Assembly: GCA_934233735.1 (NCBI GenBank)
Contig: CAKQGQ010000011.1
Coordinates: 1-64,000, forward strand
Direction of reading: 5' to 3'
DNA: 64,000 nucleotides
From: an uncultured Clostridia bacterium
Lineage (GTDB): Bacteria > Bacillota > Clostridia > Peptostreptococcales > Anaerovoracaceae
The notes beneath the pieces were generated by a model that saw only the letters and a program-made list of their open reading frames with translations, was not told where the DNA came from and did not search any database. Shown piece after piece: positions 32,300-40,287 of the stretch. The translations under genes and the position numbers were made by a program. Each line of letters opens with the position of its first letter. The first letter of the stretch is position 1.

Positions 32300-33628
32300 T
32301 TACTGCACCTCCTTTTCGAATACTACAACATGGTCGTAAACCGGGAGCGGCGTAAACAGCTTTTCTCCGGCCGCAAGCGCTTCCGCACCCTGTGCCTTCT
32401 TCTCTGCTGCCTTCGCCTTTGCTTCTTTCTTCGCTTCCTTCAGCTCCTTGCGTTCAGCAAGCTGTGCTTTTTTCTTTGCCGGCCAAGCCTTGATTCTCTG
32501 CGGAAGCGTCTTAAACCAGCGAATGATTCCGTCCCATGAGAATTCACTGCTGCCCATAATACCCTTCGCAAAGAAGAGTACAACAAGCATAATCAGAATC
32601 GCAAAGACTACCTTACGGAAGCCTGCGCGCATGAGGGAGGACTGGATTCCAAGCCACTGTCCCTGGTCAAGACCTCTGAGCAGCCATTCGTTGAGTCCGA
32701 TGAAAATAAAGGAGCCGATGACGGAACCTGTGATGGATCCGATACCGCCGATAACAACGATGAGCAAAATTTCATAGGTCATATTCGTTGTGAACGGTGC
32801 TGCTGTTACAGTATTCTGGAACATTGCAAGAAGTGCGCCGCCCACGCCTGCAAAGAACGAGGAAATTACAAATGCAAGTTCCTTATGCTTAAACAGATTG
32901 ACGCCCATCGCTTCTGCTGCGATTTCATCATCGCGAATCGCTTTAAATGCTCTTCCGTAAGAGGAATTTAAAAGCAACACGATTAAAACGATGCAAATTC
33001 CCGAAAAGATAACCGGGAACAGCGCTGTATCATAGGTTACATATTTTCTCAGTACATTGGAACCGTTTGTTACAGGTCCCAAGGTATTCCACTGAAAGAA
33101 AGCTCTTAAAATTTCCGCAAAGCCAAGCGTTGCAATCGCCAGATAGTCAGACTTCAGTCTGAGCACCGGAATACCGATTAAGTAAGCGATTCCGCCTGTT
33201 AAAAGTCCTGCGAAAAGGATCAGTAAAAATATACCCGCATATTCACCGATAAAACCACCGAAAGTTCCTTCGCCGCCGAGCGCATTCATCAGAATTTCCG
33301 GAATGGAGAACTGAAAAGCACCGCCCTCGAAATACTGATAAACCGCCGCATGGTCTGCCGCCGGAATCGTAAAGATTGCATAAGCATAAGCACCAATAAG
33401 CATGAAACCTGCCTGTCCGAGTGAGAATAAGCCGGTAAAGCCGTTCAAAAGGTTCATGGATACTGCCACAAGTGCATAAATCGAACCTTTTTCCAATACA
33501 GTCATCAGCATGCTCCATTTGGAAGTCGGAGCGATGAGACTGTCTCCTAAATATACCAGTACAAGGAATGCAGCGATCGCAATGATGCTGTAGAGAGTTT
33601 TCTGTTTGTTTGATAATGTCTTTTCCAT
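32300..33628 (-). CDS. livM: Branched-chain amino acid ABC transporter permease LivM
   Basis: The 442-residue permease has the LivM core of about ten helices, with SLGQAGFMLIGAYAYA and RLKSDYLAIATLGFAEILR as landmarks. A roughly 80-residue cytoplasmic tail follows, with an Ala/Lys/Glu-rich coiled coil ending in a hydrophobic VVVFEKEVQ. The tail is absent in typical LivM and lies near the ATPases. The gene ends 2 nt before livG. Confidence 0.93.
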   Translation of the reverse strand: MEKTLSNKQKTLYSIIAIAAFLVLVYLGDSLIAPTSKWSMLMTVLEKGSIYALVAVSMNLLNGFTGLFSLGQAGFMLIGAYAYAIFTIPAADHAAVYQYFEGGAFQFSIPEILMNALGGEGTFGGFIGEYAGIFLLILFAGLLTGGIAYLIGIPVLRLKSDYLAIATLGFAEILRAFFQWNTLGPVTNGSNVLRKYVTYDTALFPVIFSGICIVLIVLLLNSSYGRAFKAIRDDEIAAEAMGVNLFKHKELAFVISSFFAGVGGALLAMFQNTVTAAPFTTNMTYEILLIVVIGGIGSITGSVIGSFIFIGLNEWLLRGLDQGQWLGIQSSLMRAGFRKVVFAILIMLVVLFFAKGIMGSSEFSWDGIIRWFKTLPQRIKAWPAKKKAQLAERKELKEAKKEAKAKAAEKKAQGAEALAAGEKLFTPLPVYDHVVVFEKEVQ

Positions 33629-33640
33629 CTCTGCCCCTCC

Positions 33641-34525
33641 TTATACCTTATTGATGTCTTTCTCGCCAAAGATTCCCGTAGGCTTGACCATGAGAACAAT
33701 GATGAGAAGAACGAATGTAAACGCATCGGAGAATGTTGTCCATCCTGCGCCTTTGATGATGTTTTCGCAGATACCGATGATAAATGCACCGACAACTGCG
33801 CCCGGAACCGAACCGATTCCTCCGAATACCGCCGCGACGAAAGCCTTGAGTCCCGGCATAGCACCGGACATCGGGTTTACGCCCGTGTAGTTGGAGAAGA
33901 ACAAAATCGAACCTACCGCTGCAAGGAACGAGCCGATTACAAAGGTTACGGCAATAACCCTGTTAATGTCGATACCCATAAGTTCGGATGTCTCAAAGTC
34001 ACGCGAAACCGCGCGCATCGCCATACCGATTTTCGTATGGTTGATGAGCAGAACAAGCAGAACTACAAGTCCGATTGTGAGGAACGGCGTAATAACCGTT
34101 ACCATCTTCGTGTGCGCTCCTAAAACCGTTACGGTCTTCTGCAGGAATGGGATGGACGGATAAGTCTTCGTCAGTCCGCCTGTCACATAGAGTGCGATAT
34201 TCTGCAGGAAGTAGGATACGCCGATTGCAGAAATCATAATCGACATTCTCGGTGCCGAGCGAAGCGGACGATATGCGACTCTTTCGATCGAACATCCGAG
34301 CACTACGGTAAATACAATAACGATAATGACGCTCACCCAAATCGGCAGAGCCGTCACTAAATAAATCATAACCAGACCGGCCATCATGAACATATCCCCG
34401 TGTGCGAAGTTAATCAGCCTGAGGATACCGTAAACCATCGTATACCCAATCGCAATCAAGGCATACTGACCGCCTACGGAAATTCCCGCAAGGATATATG
34501 GCAGCCATTTTGTAATTAATTCCAT
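33641..34525 (-). CDS. livH: Branched-chain amino acid ABC transporter permease LivH
   Basis: The 294-residue permease has about eight helices and the LivH patterns GGQYALIAIGYTMVYGILRLINFAHGD and GLKAFVAAVFGGIGSVPGAVVGAFIIG. It forms the channel with LivM. GGAGG precedes the ATG. Confidence 0.95.
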   Translation of the reverse strand: MELITKWLPYILAGISVGGQYALIAIGYTMVYGILRLINFAHGDMFMMAGLVMIYLVTALPIWVSVIIVIVFTVVLGCSIERVAYRPLRSAPRMSIMISAIGVSYFLQNIALYVTGGLTKTYPSIPFLQKTVTVLGAHTKMVTVITPFLTIGLVVLLVLLINHTKIGMAMRAVSRDFETSELMGIDINRVIAVTFVIGSFLAAVGSILFFSNYTGVNPMSGAMPGLKAFVAAVFGGIGSVPGAVVGAFIIGICENIIKGAGWTTFSDAFTFVLLIIVLMVKPTGIFGEKDINKV

Positions 34526-34640
34526 ATTTAAACCTCCAATTTAATCCTAAAAGACAGAACGCCTTCCGCAAAACGCTCTCTCTTTCGTGATTCATCACTA
34601 TTTTACCGCGTTTTGGCAGTGTCCCCATAATACGACGATA

Positions 34641-34665
34641 AGCGGAGGGAAACATTCCCCCCGCT
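34641..34665 (-). other. Intercistronic hairpin between livK and livH
   Basis: An 11-bp stem with one wobble and a 3-nt loop forms on the minus strand, about 70 nt after the livK stop. No T-run follows, so it is more likely an mRNA-stabilising or attenuating stem than a terminator. It would favour a high level of binding protein over permease. Confidence 0.55.
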
Positions 34666-34735
34666 GTATGCTTAAAGTCATATAATATCTATGTATCCGT
34701 ATGGATTCCCAAAAGCAAGTCGTACTATTTGATTT

Positions 34736-35920
34736 TTATCCTTCGATAGACTGTGTCTTAACGAATTCCCATTCACCTGTTTCGGTGTTGCAGTGCTTAA
34801 CAACAGCTTCGTTCTTTTCAGCATCGCCTGTTTCGTTGAACTTAACTGTACCGCAAACGCCGCCTTCATATACAACATTCGGAAGTGCAGCCAGTACATC
34901 TGCCGGGTCTGTGGAACCTGCAGCCTTGATTGCTTCAAGTGCTACGAAGTAAGCATCATATCCCATTGCGGATACAGCAGCAATCTGGTCGTTGCCGTTG
35001 TTGTTAGCTTTCGCTGTGGAATCGGAATTGATCCATTCTTTGATACCGTTATCGAATTCAGGGTTTCCGCCTTCCTGATAGAAAGTCGTAACATTGAGTT
35101 CGATGTCTTTGCCCTTAGCAGCTTCTAATACTACGTTGGAGTCCCAAGTGTCACCTGCAAGGATTGGCATTCCGAGTTTCTGAGCTTCTGCCTGGTCGAT
35201 AATCAGAGCAGCAGCTTCGATGGATACCGGTGAGTAGAATACATCGCAGCCCTTAGCTTTAGCGTTTGCAACATAGGAAGCGAAGTCGGAGTTGCCCTGT
35301 GGGAACTGTTCTTCCACAACCTTACCGCCGAGAGCTGTGAATGCCTTAACGAAGTAGTTTACAAGACCTACAGAGTAGTCGTCACCGAGTTTGGATAAGC
35401 AGTAAGCTTTTCTCTGTCCGTTTTCATATGCGAAGTTTGCAAGAACGGTACCCTGGAACGGGTCGAGGAAGCAGATACGGAAGTAAACCGGATTGCCTTC
35501 TGTTACCTGAGGGTTTGTGCAAGTGATACCCATTGCCGGCATTCCTGCATCCTTGAATACATCGCCTGCTGCGATGGATACTGCGGAGCCGTAGGAACCG
35601 AGTACGATGGATACACCGGATGCAACGAGGTTCTGCGCTGCAGATACGCCCTTCGCATTGTCGGATTCGTTATCAGCCGTTACCAGCTCAACCTTGTAAG
35701 TTTCGCCGTTGATATCAACAGTAGGCTGAACCTGGTTTGCATACTGAACGCCGAGCATTTCCTGCTTGCCGCCTGCACCGTTGTCTCCGGATGCCGGTTC
35801 AAAAACGCCGATTTTAACCGTGCCTGCATATTCGCCGCCGTCGTCATTGCTTCCGCAGCCGACTGCAAACAGGGAGAAAATCATTACGAGTGCTAATAAT
35901 AAAGCAACTTTCTTTTTCAT
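34736..35920 (-). CDS. livK: Branched-chain amino acid-type ABC transporter substrate-binding lipoprotein
   Basis: The 394-residue lipoprotein has lipobox VGCG near residue 22, followed by a Gly/Asp-rich linker and a type I binding fold (TVKIGVFEPASGDNGAGGKQEMLGVQYA, SIVLGSYGSAVSIAAGD). It captures the substrate for LivHMGF; the precise ligand cannot be read. First gene of the six-gene transporter operon. Confidence 0.93.
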   Translation of the reverse strand: MKKKVALLLALVMIFSLFAVGCGSNDDGGEYAGTVKIGVFEPASGDNGAGGKQEMLGVQYANQVQPTVDINGETYKVELVTADNESDNAKGVSAAQNLVASGVSIVLGSYGSAVSIAAGDVFKDAGMPAMGITCTNPQVTEGNPVYFRICFLDPFQGTVLANFAYENGQRKAYCLSKLGDDYSVGLVNYFVKAFTALGGKVVEEQFPQGNSDFASYVANAKAKGCDVFYSPVSIEAAALIIDQAEAQKLGMPILAGDTWDSNVVLEAAKGKDIELNVTTFYQEGGNPEFDNGIKEWINSDSTAKANNNGNDQIAAVSAMGYDAYFVALEAIKAAGSTDPADVLAALPNVVYEGGVCGTVKFNETGDAEKNEAVVKHCNTETGEWEFVKTQSIEG

Positions 35921-35961
35921 TCTTATGTCCTCCTAATTTAATCGGTTACAAATATACAAAG

Positions 35962-35990
35962 ATTATATATCTTATTGACACTTTTTGCAA
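35962..35990 (-). promoter_or_regulatory. Promoter of the liv operon
   Basis: Minus-strand TTGCAA (35985-35990) and TATAAT (35962-35967) are 17 nt apart, about 40 nt before the livK start. Confidence 0.7.
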
Positions 35991-36087
35991 GCATTTTTGA
36001 TTTTTTTGTTACCTTATAACAATTTTCATCGTAAAATTCTGTTTTTGTATTACTATTGTTTGCATTTTCAAACAAAATTCGCTGTTT

Positions 36088-36792
36088 TTACGCCTCCTGC
36101 GGTCTTAATCCGAGCGCATGGCTGACCGGAAGCGAAAATACAATCGCCTGCGCTTTTGTATCCAAACCCGCCTTTTCCATGATCGCTTTCATAATATTGT
36201 TTCTTCCCTGCGCCGGGGTTACGAGCAGGTGAATCTCCTTCTCGGAAGCAATCGAAAAGCCGAAAAACTTTTCCGTATATTCCGCTCCGGTTCCCTTTGC
36301 TTTGATAACCGTGCCGCCTGCAGCTCCCGCCTCACGGGCGGCGTCCATAATCAAGTCGCTGTATCCTTCATTTGCAACGACAAAAATCAACTCATGATCC
36401 GTTTTTATAGCCATTCTCTTCATCCTTTCCACTGTCTCACGGCTTGTTTCACTCATATCCAGCATTTGACCGTCCAGCATATATTCGAGGCTCCGCTTTC
36501 CGCCGATTGTGTTCAGCGGAACTACTGCAACAATCCCGTTTCCCGGAAGGTCAATAAACAGTTTTCTCTTAAAAGCCTTCAATAGCGGCGTAAGCCCTGC
36601 GCTTGTCACAACGCCGAAGATAACCGCTTTTTCCGAAGGGCTCAAAAACAGATAATCCAGAATTTCTCCCGAAGCTGTTCCCTGCCCTAAAACGATATCC
36701 GTCGTAAACACATTATTTTCCTGAAACAGATTGATTGCCGCTTCGGTTTTCTCTCTGTCCGTTATGGCTATCACCATATTTAATCCATCCAT
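36088..36792 (-). CDS. Tandem P-II-like regulatory protein
   Basis: The 234-residue protein contains two ferredoxin-like P-II-type halves, about 1-105 and 120-234. The second carries GAAGGTVIKAKGTG, resembling the P-II core; the first has a degenerate T-loop region. P-II proteins bind nucleotides and regulate transporters or enzymes by direct contact. It lies 10 nt after the DUF1538 membrane-protein gene, so that protein is its likely target. AGGAGG precedes the ATG. Confidence 0.75.
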   Translation of the reverse strand: MDGLNMVIAITDREKTEAAINLFQENNVFTTDIVLGQGTASGEILDYLFLSPSEKAVIFGVVTSAGLTPLLKAFKRKLFIDLPGNGIVAVVPLNTIGGKRSLEYMLDGQMLDMSETSRETVERMKRMAIKTDHELIFVVANEGYSDLIMDAAREAGAAGGTVIKAKGTGAEYTEKFFGFSIASEKEIHLLVTPAQGRNNIMKAIMEKAGLDTKAQAIVFSLPVSHALGLRPQEA

Positions 36793-36802
36793 GGCAATCC
36801 TC

Positions 36803-38335
36803 CTATAATTCGATAATATCTTCGTCCGTGTAGCCTTTGATTCTGTCCTGAATGAGCGCTCTTGCCTGCTGCTCTTTCTTTTTGCGCAGCCTGTATGCTA
36901 CACCCAGAAGCTGAATCGTAACCAGCGGCGTCATCGCAACCATCGCAACCACGCCGAACGCGTCGGTTACAATACGGTCCGCGCCCCCGATCGCCTCGCA
37001 GGCGCCCATTGCGAAAGGAAGCAGGAAGGTTGCCGTCATCGGCCCTGATGCCACTCCGCCCGAGTCAAACGCAATCGCCGTAAAGATTTTCGGCGTGAAG
37101 AAGCTCAGTCCCAGCGCCAGAACATAACCCGGAACTAAGAAATACATGACGGAAATTCCCGTAAGAACCCGCACCATCGCCAGTGCCAGCGAAGCCGCCA
37201 CGCCAATGGATAAGGAAAGCTCCATTGCCTTTGCAGGAATACTTCCCGCCGTCAGGTCTTCAACCTGCTTGTTCAGCACATGAACCGCCGGCTCTGCCTG
37301 AACAATATAGTATCCGATTAACATCGCTATCGGAATCAAAATCCAATTGTAATTGAGTTTCCCAATGAGGTTGCCGATATAGTTTCCGACCGGCATAAAT
37401 CCGACATTCACGCCCGTAAGGAAAAGTACAAGTCCGACATAGGTAAACACCAGACCGATGCTGATACTGATAAGCTGTCTTTTCGATAATTTAATATAAA
37501 GCGCATTAAAAAGGAAGAAAAAGACGACAATCGGTGCAAGCGCAATCGCAACTTCCTCCGCGTACTGCGGCAGTCCCTGCACGAATAGCAGAATCATATC
37601 CTGTGAATCCTGCATCTCCGGAATTTCAACCGGAATATATGCGCCTTCTGTCGGATACAGCAGACCCAAAACCAGCACCGCTAAAATCGGTCCAATCGAG
37701 CAGAGCGCGACAAGACCAAAGCTGTCGTCTCCCGCATGCCTGTCGCTTCGTATGGACGAAACACCCACGCCAAGCGCCATGATAAATGGAACCGTCATCG
37801 GCCCGGTCGTAACTCCTCCGGAGTCAAATGCCACCGCCCAGAAATTCTTTGGCACAAGCATAGCGATTCCAAAGACGATAATATAAAATCCTATCAACAA
37901 AGTATTCAAACTGATTCCAAACAAAATTCGCAGCATGGCGATAACCAGAAACACGCCGACGCCAAGTGCAACCGTTCCAATCAAAACCAGATTCGGTATC
38001 GTCGGAACCTGATTGGCAAGCACCTGTAAATCGGGCTCTGAAATTGTAATAATGACACCCAGCAAAAAGCTCACGAAAACGATCAGCCAAAGCTTTCTGG
38101 ATTTCGTGATACAGCTTCCCACCTTCGTTCCGATCGGCGTCATTGCCGTATCCGCTCCGAGCGCAAAGAACGCCATTCCGATAATGAGCAGCGCCGCCCC
38201 CGTCAAAAACGACATGAGCATATTGTTCGGTATCGGTGAGATTGTGAAGCACAGTGCCATAACGATCAGCGTAATCGGAAGCACTGATGTGAGGGCTTCC
38301 CGAAACTTATCCTGCAGTAAATTGTGATTATGCAA
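36803..38335 (-). CDS. DUF1538 family membrane protein, internally duplicated
   Basis: The 510-residue protein has about twelve or more helices in two homologous halves. Each half contains EPxxxVLxxQV (about 100-110 and 348-358) and FDSGGV(T/A)(T/S)GPMT (170-181 and 423-434). The duplication and buried polar motifs suggest a transporter or channel, but the substrate is unknown. The start is TTG at 38335, 8 nt after AAGGAGG. It is co-transcribed with the tandem P-II-like gene. Confidence 0.85.
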   Translation of the reverse strand: MHNHNLLQDKFREALTSVLPITLIVMALCFTISPIPNNMLMSFLTGAALLIIGMAFFALGADTAMTPIGTKVGSCITKSRKLWLIVFVSFLLGVIITISEPDLQVLANQVPTIPNLVLIGTVALGVGVFLVIAMLRILFGISLNTLLIGFYIIVFGIAMLVPKNFWAVAFDSGGVTTGPMTVPFIMALGVGVSSIRSDRHAGDDSFGLVALCSIGPILAVLVLGLLYPTEGAYIPVEIPEMQDSQDMILLFVQGLPQYAEEVAIALAPIVVFFFLFNALYIKLSKRQLISISIGLVFTYVGLVLFLTGVNVGFMPVGNYIGNLIGKLNYNWILIPIAMLIGYYIVQAEPAVHVLNKQVEDLTAGSIPAKAMELSLSIGVAASLALAMVRVLTGISVMYFLVPGYVLALGLSFFTPKIFTAIAFDSGGVASGPMTATFLLPFAMGACEAIGGADRIVTDAFGVVAMVAMTPLVTIQLLGVAYRLRKKKEQQARALIQDRIKGYTDEDIIEL

Positions 38336-38728
38336 AAGGCAGTCCTCCTTTCAAAACAGAAAATTAGAAATATAACATTTGGGGCGCTTCGGTGCGGAAT
38401 CCCACTGTGCCGCCTTGGCGCATGATGCATAACCCCATTTTATTATATCTATTTTTTCTGCGCTTCGCCAGATAATTTTTTGTTAAAAAGATGTTAATCG
38501 TGTGAATTTATTCCAAAACATCGGTTTTGATTGTTTTCTGGGGTTTGTCCGATTGCGTTGCAGACGCTTTTGTGGTAATATCTTCATATGAGAGAATATA
38601 TCTTAGCACAGCTTAGTCGAAGCGGCTTTCGTCGTCCGGATTTTTCGATGGCATTCGTTTGTCCGGGCAGCCACGGCGACTCCCTTTTTCGGCTTACGCG
38701 TGCGAAAACTTTAAGGAGGTAACAAATT
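38336..38728. other. Divergent intergenic region upstream of rubrerythrin
   Basis: It carries the rubrerythrin promoter (38553-38581) and presumably that of the DUF1538 operon. It also holds a 44-codon reading frame (38588-38722) that begins at the predicted start site and ends on the rubrerythrin ribosome site. No other gene is seen. Confidence 0.5.
38553..38581 (+). promoter_or_regulatory. Rubrerythrin promoter
   Basis: TTGCGT (38553-38558) and TAATAT (38576-38581) are 17 nt apart, predicting a start near 38588 and a leader of about 140 nt. Confidence 0.5.
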
Positions 38729-39313
38729 ATGAAATGGGTATGTACAGTTTGCGGTTACGTTCACGAAGGCGACCAGCCGCCTGCAGAATGTCCGGTTTGC
38801 CACGTTGGTGCTGACAAGTTTGAAAAAGTCGAAGGTGAAATGACGCTTGCTGCTGAGCACGAATATGGTGTTTACGCAAAGACCGTAAAGAATAATCCTG
38901 ATATCAAAGAAGAAGACAAAAAATTTATTTTTGAGCAGCTCATGGCTAACTTCCAGGGCGAATGCTCTGAAGTCGGCATGTATCTTTGCATGGCCCGCAT
39001 CGCTCACAGAGAAGGCTATCCGGAAATCGGCCTTTACTGGGAAAAAGCTGCTTACGAAGAAGCAGAACACGCTGCGAAGTTTGCAGAATTATTAGGCGAA
39101 GATTTAGAGCCGAACATGAAGGCTACTACGAAGGACAACCTCGCTTGGAGAGTGGACTGTGAATTCGGTGCAACTGCGGGCAAATTCGACCTCGCAAAAG
39201 TTGCAAAGATGAACAACCTCGACGCAATCCACGACACCGTTCACGAAATGGCACGCGACGAAGCAAGACATGGCAAGGCACTCAAGGGTCTGCTGGAGAG
39301 ATACTTCGGATAG
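38729..39313 (+). CDS. rbr: Reverse rubrerythrin (NADH peroxidase type)
   Basis: The 194-residue protein has an N-terminal rubredoxin domain (CTVCGYVHEG...CPVCHVG, iron bound by four Cys) followed by a ferritin-like diiron four-helix bundle with Glu/His ligands (EAEHAAKF, MARDEARHGKAL). This domain order is reversed relative to classical rubrerythrin. Such proteins reduce hydrogen peroxide and oxygen in Clostridia. AAGGAGG precedes the ATG. Tandem palindromic repeats follow 8 nt after the stop. Confidence 0.95.
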   Translation: MKWVCTVCGYVHEGDQPPAECPVCHVGADKFEKVEGEMTLAAEHEYGVYAKTVKNNPDIKEEDKKFIFEQLMANFQGECSEVGMYLCMARIAHREGYPEIGLYWEKAAYEEAEHAAKFAELLGEDLEPNMKATTKDNLAWRVDCEFGATAGKFDLAKVAKMNNLDAIHDTVHEMARDEARHGKALKGLLERYFG

Positions 39314-39320
39314 TTCGAAT

Positions 39321-39462
39321 AAGGGTTCTTTCGATCGTCCTTTCGGCGTTGCCGCAAGGTCAGAACCCTTGCGATTCCCTGCGGGAATCTAAAGTCGGTC
39401 TTTCGATCGTCCTTTCGGCGTTGCCGCAAGGTCAGAACCCTTGCGATTCCCTGCGGGAATCT
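39321..39462 (+). repeat. Two tandem palindrome-rich units
   Basis: An identical 64-bp unit occurs at 39327-39390 and 39399-39462 (period 72 bp). Each unit holds at least two perfect hairpins: CGCAAGG/CCTTGCG with a 7-nt loop, and GATTCCC/GGGAATC with a 3-nt loop. In the first copy an outer AAGGGTTCT/AGAACCCTT pair encloses further structure. Confidence 0.85.
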
Positions 39463-39493
39463 GAGGTTGAAATTTCAATAAGAAATACTAATG

Positions 39494-39520
39494 GCGCCGG
39501 ATCTTCCGGCGTTCTTTTTT
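39494..39520 (+). terminator. Terminator downstream of the rubrerythrin repeats
   Basis: Perfect CGCCGGA/TCCGGCG stem (39495-39501 and 39505-39511) with a 3-nt loop, followed by TTCTTTTTT. It would end the rubrerythrin transcript after the tandem palindromes. Confidence 0.85.
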
Positions 39521-40283
39521 CAGGTGGCTTCCTCTTCACTTTTACGCAAAATGTGGACTGGGAGTGTGAATCGAGTGTGAATTTTTGCTCTGACTCCCGC
39601 TTGAACATCTAAAAAGGGTGAATTGTAAAAGTGTGAATTTATTATACTACATAACCGTTTATTTTTGAACATTTCTCGGCCTCAGAGCTCTGTCTGCATA
39701 GAAAAAGCTTCTTTCCTTTCAATGAGTTTTTCTATTTTAGAAGTCTATTCGTAAAATCGACTTTTTGTTCTAAAATCCAGACGCGAATTTAGATGTAAAA
39801 CGCAAAAATGGAGTTTATGTTCTAAATTCTCTGGGACGAAATGCGTCGAGAAATGTCGAATGGTGTCGAATCTTGCTTTTGGTACATTTTCGCCAAAACC
39901 CAGAAAAGGAATATTCTTGTTTTCAAGAAGTAAAATGGTTATACTTCAAGGGATTACTGGAATTTTTTTAGAACAGAAACTCTTTTTTCTTCCTCAATAT
40001 CTAAAATCCACAAAAAAATTTAGAACAGGAACTCAAAAAGGCCGATAATATCTAATTTCCCAAAAGGGGCTTCAAGAATGACGGTAACTAAACCTTTGTG
40101 ATGTGTTATTTTCTATTACGCTTGTCGAATTTTGTCGGAATTTTCTTTGGCGCAAATTCCAGCATATGGCTTGTATTTAATTCCACTACATGCTATTATT
40201 GTATTACAGAAATTTCTATTTAGTATGAATGGATCCGTTCTCCCCACAGTATGTGAAGGAGGAATGAATGAATGAATGAATGA
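39521..40283. other. AT-rich non-coding tract with dispersed short repeats
   Basis: No convincing gene is found in this stretch of about 760 bp. It contains four copies of a roughly 17-bp element with core TGTTCTAAA, two in each orientation (39759-39776, 39811-39827, 39965-39982, 40018-40034), and repeated TGTCGAA words near 39855-39875 and 40127. Base composition is clearly more AT-rich than in flanking genes, which suggests acquired DNA or decayed sequence. Confidence 0.5.
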
Positions 40284-40287
40284 ATGA
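40256..40287 (+). repeat. ATGA microsatellite covering the start codon of the Rpn gene
   Basis: Directly after the AGGAGG ribosome site the tetranucleotide ATGA is repeated six times (40264-40287). Only the last ATG (40284) opens the long frame. Changing the number of units alters the distance from the ribosome site to that ATG. Confidence 0.85.

Noticed and set aside
39321..39462. tRNA-like sequence in the rubrerythrin repeats
   Set aside because: The stems do not form a cloverleaf and there is no T-loop consensus.
39860..40048. Small plus-strand frame in the AT-rich tract
   Set aside because: No ribosome site, and it spans the dispersed repeats; composition is non-coding.
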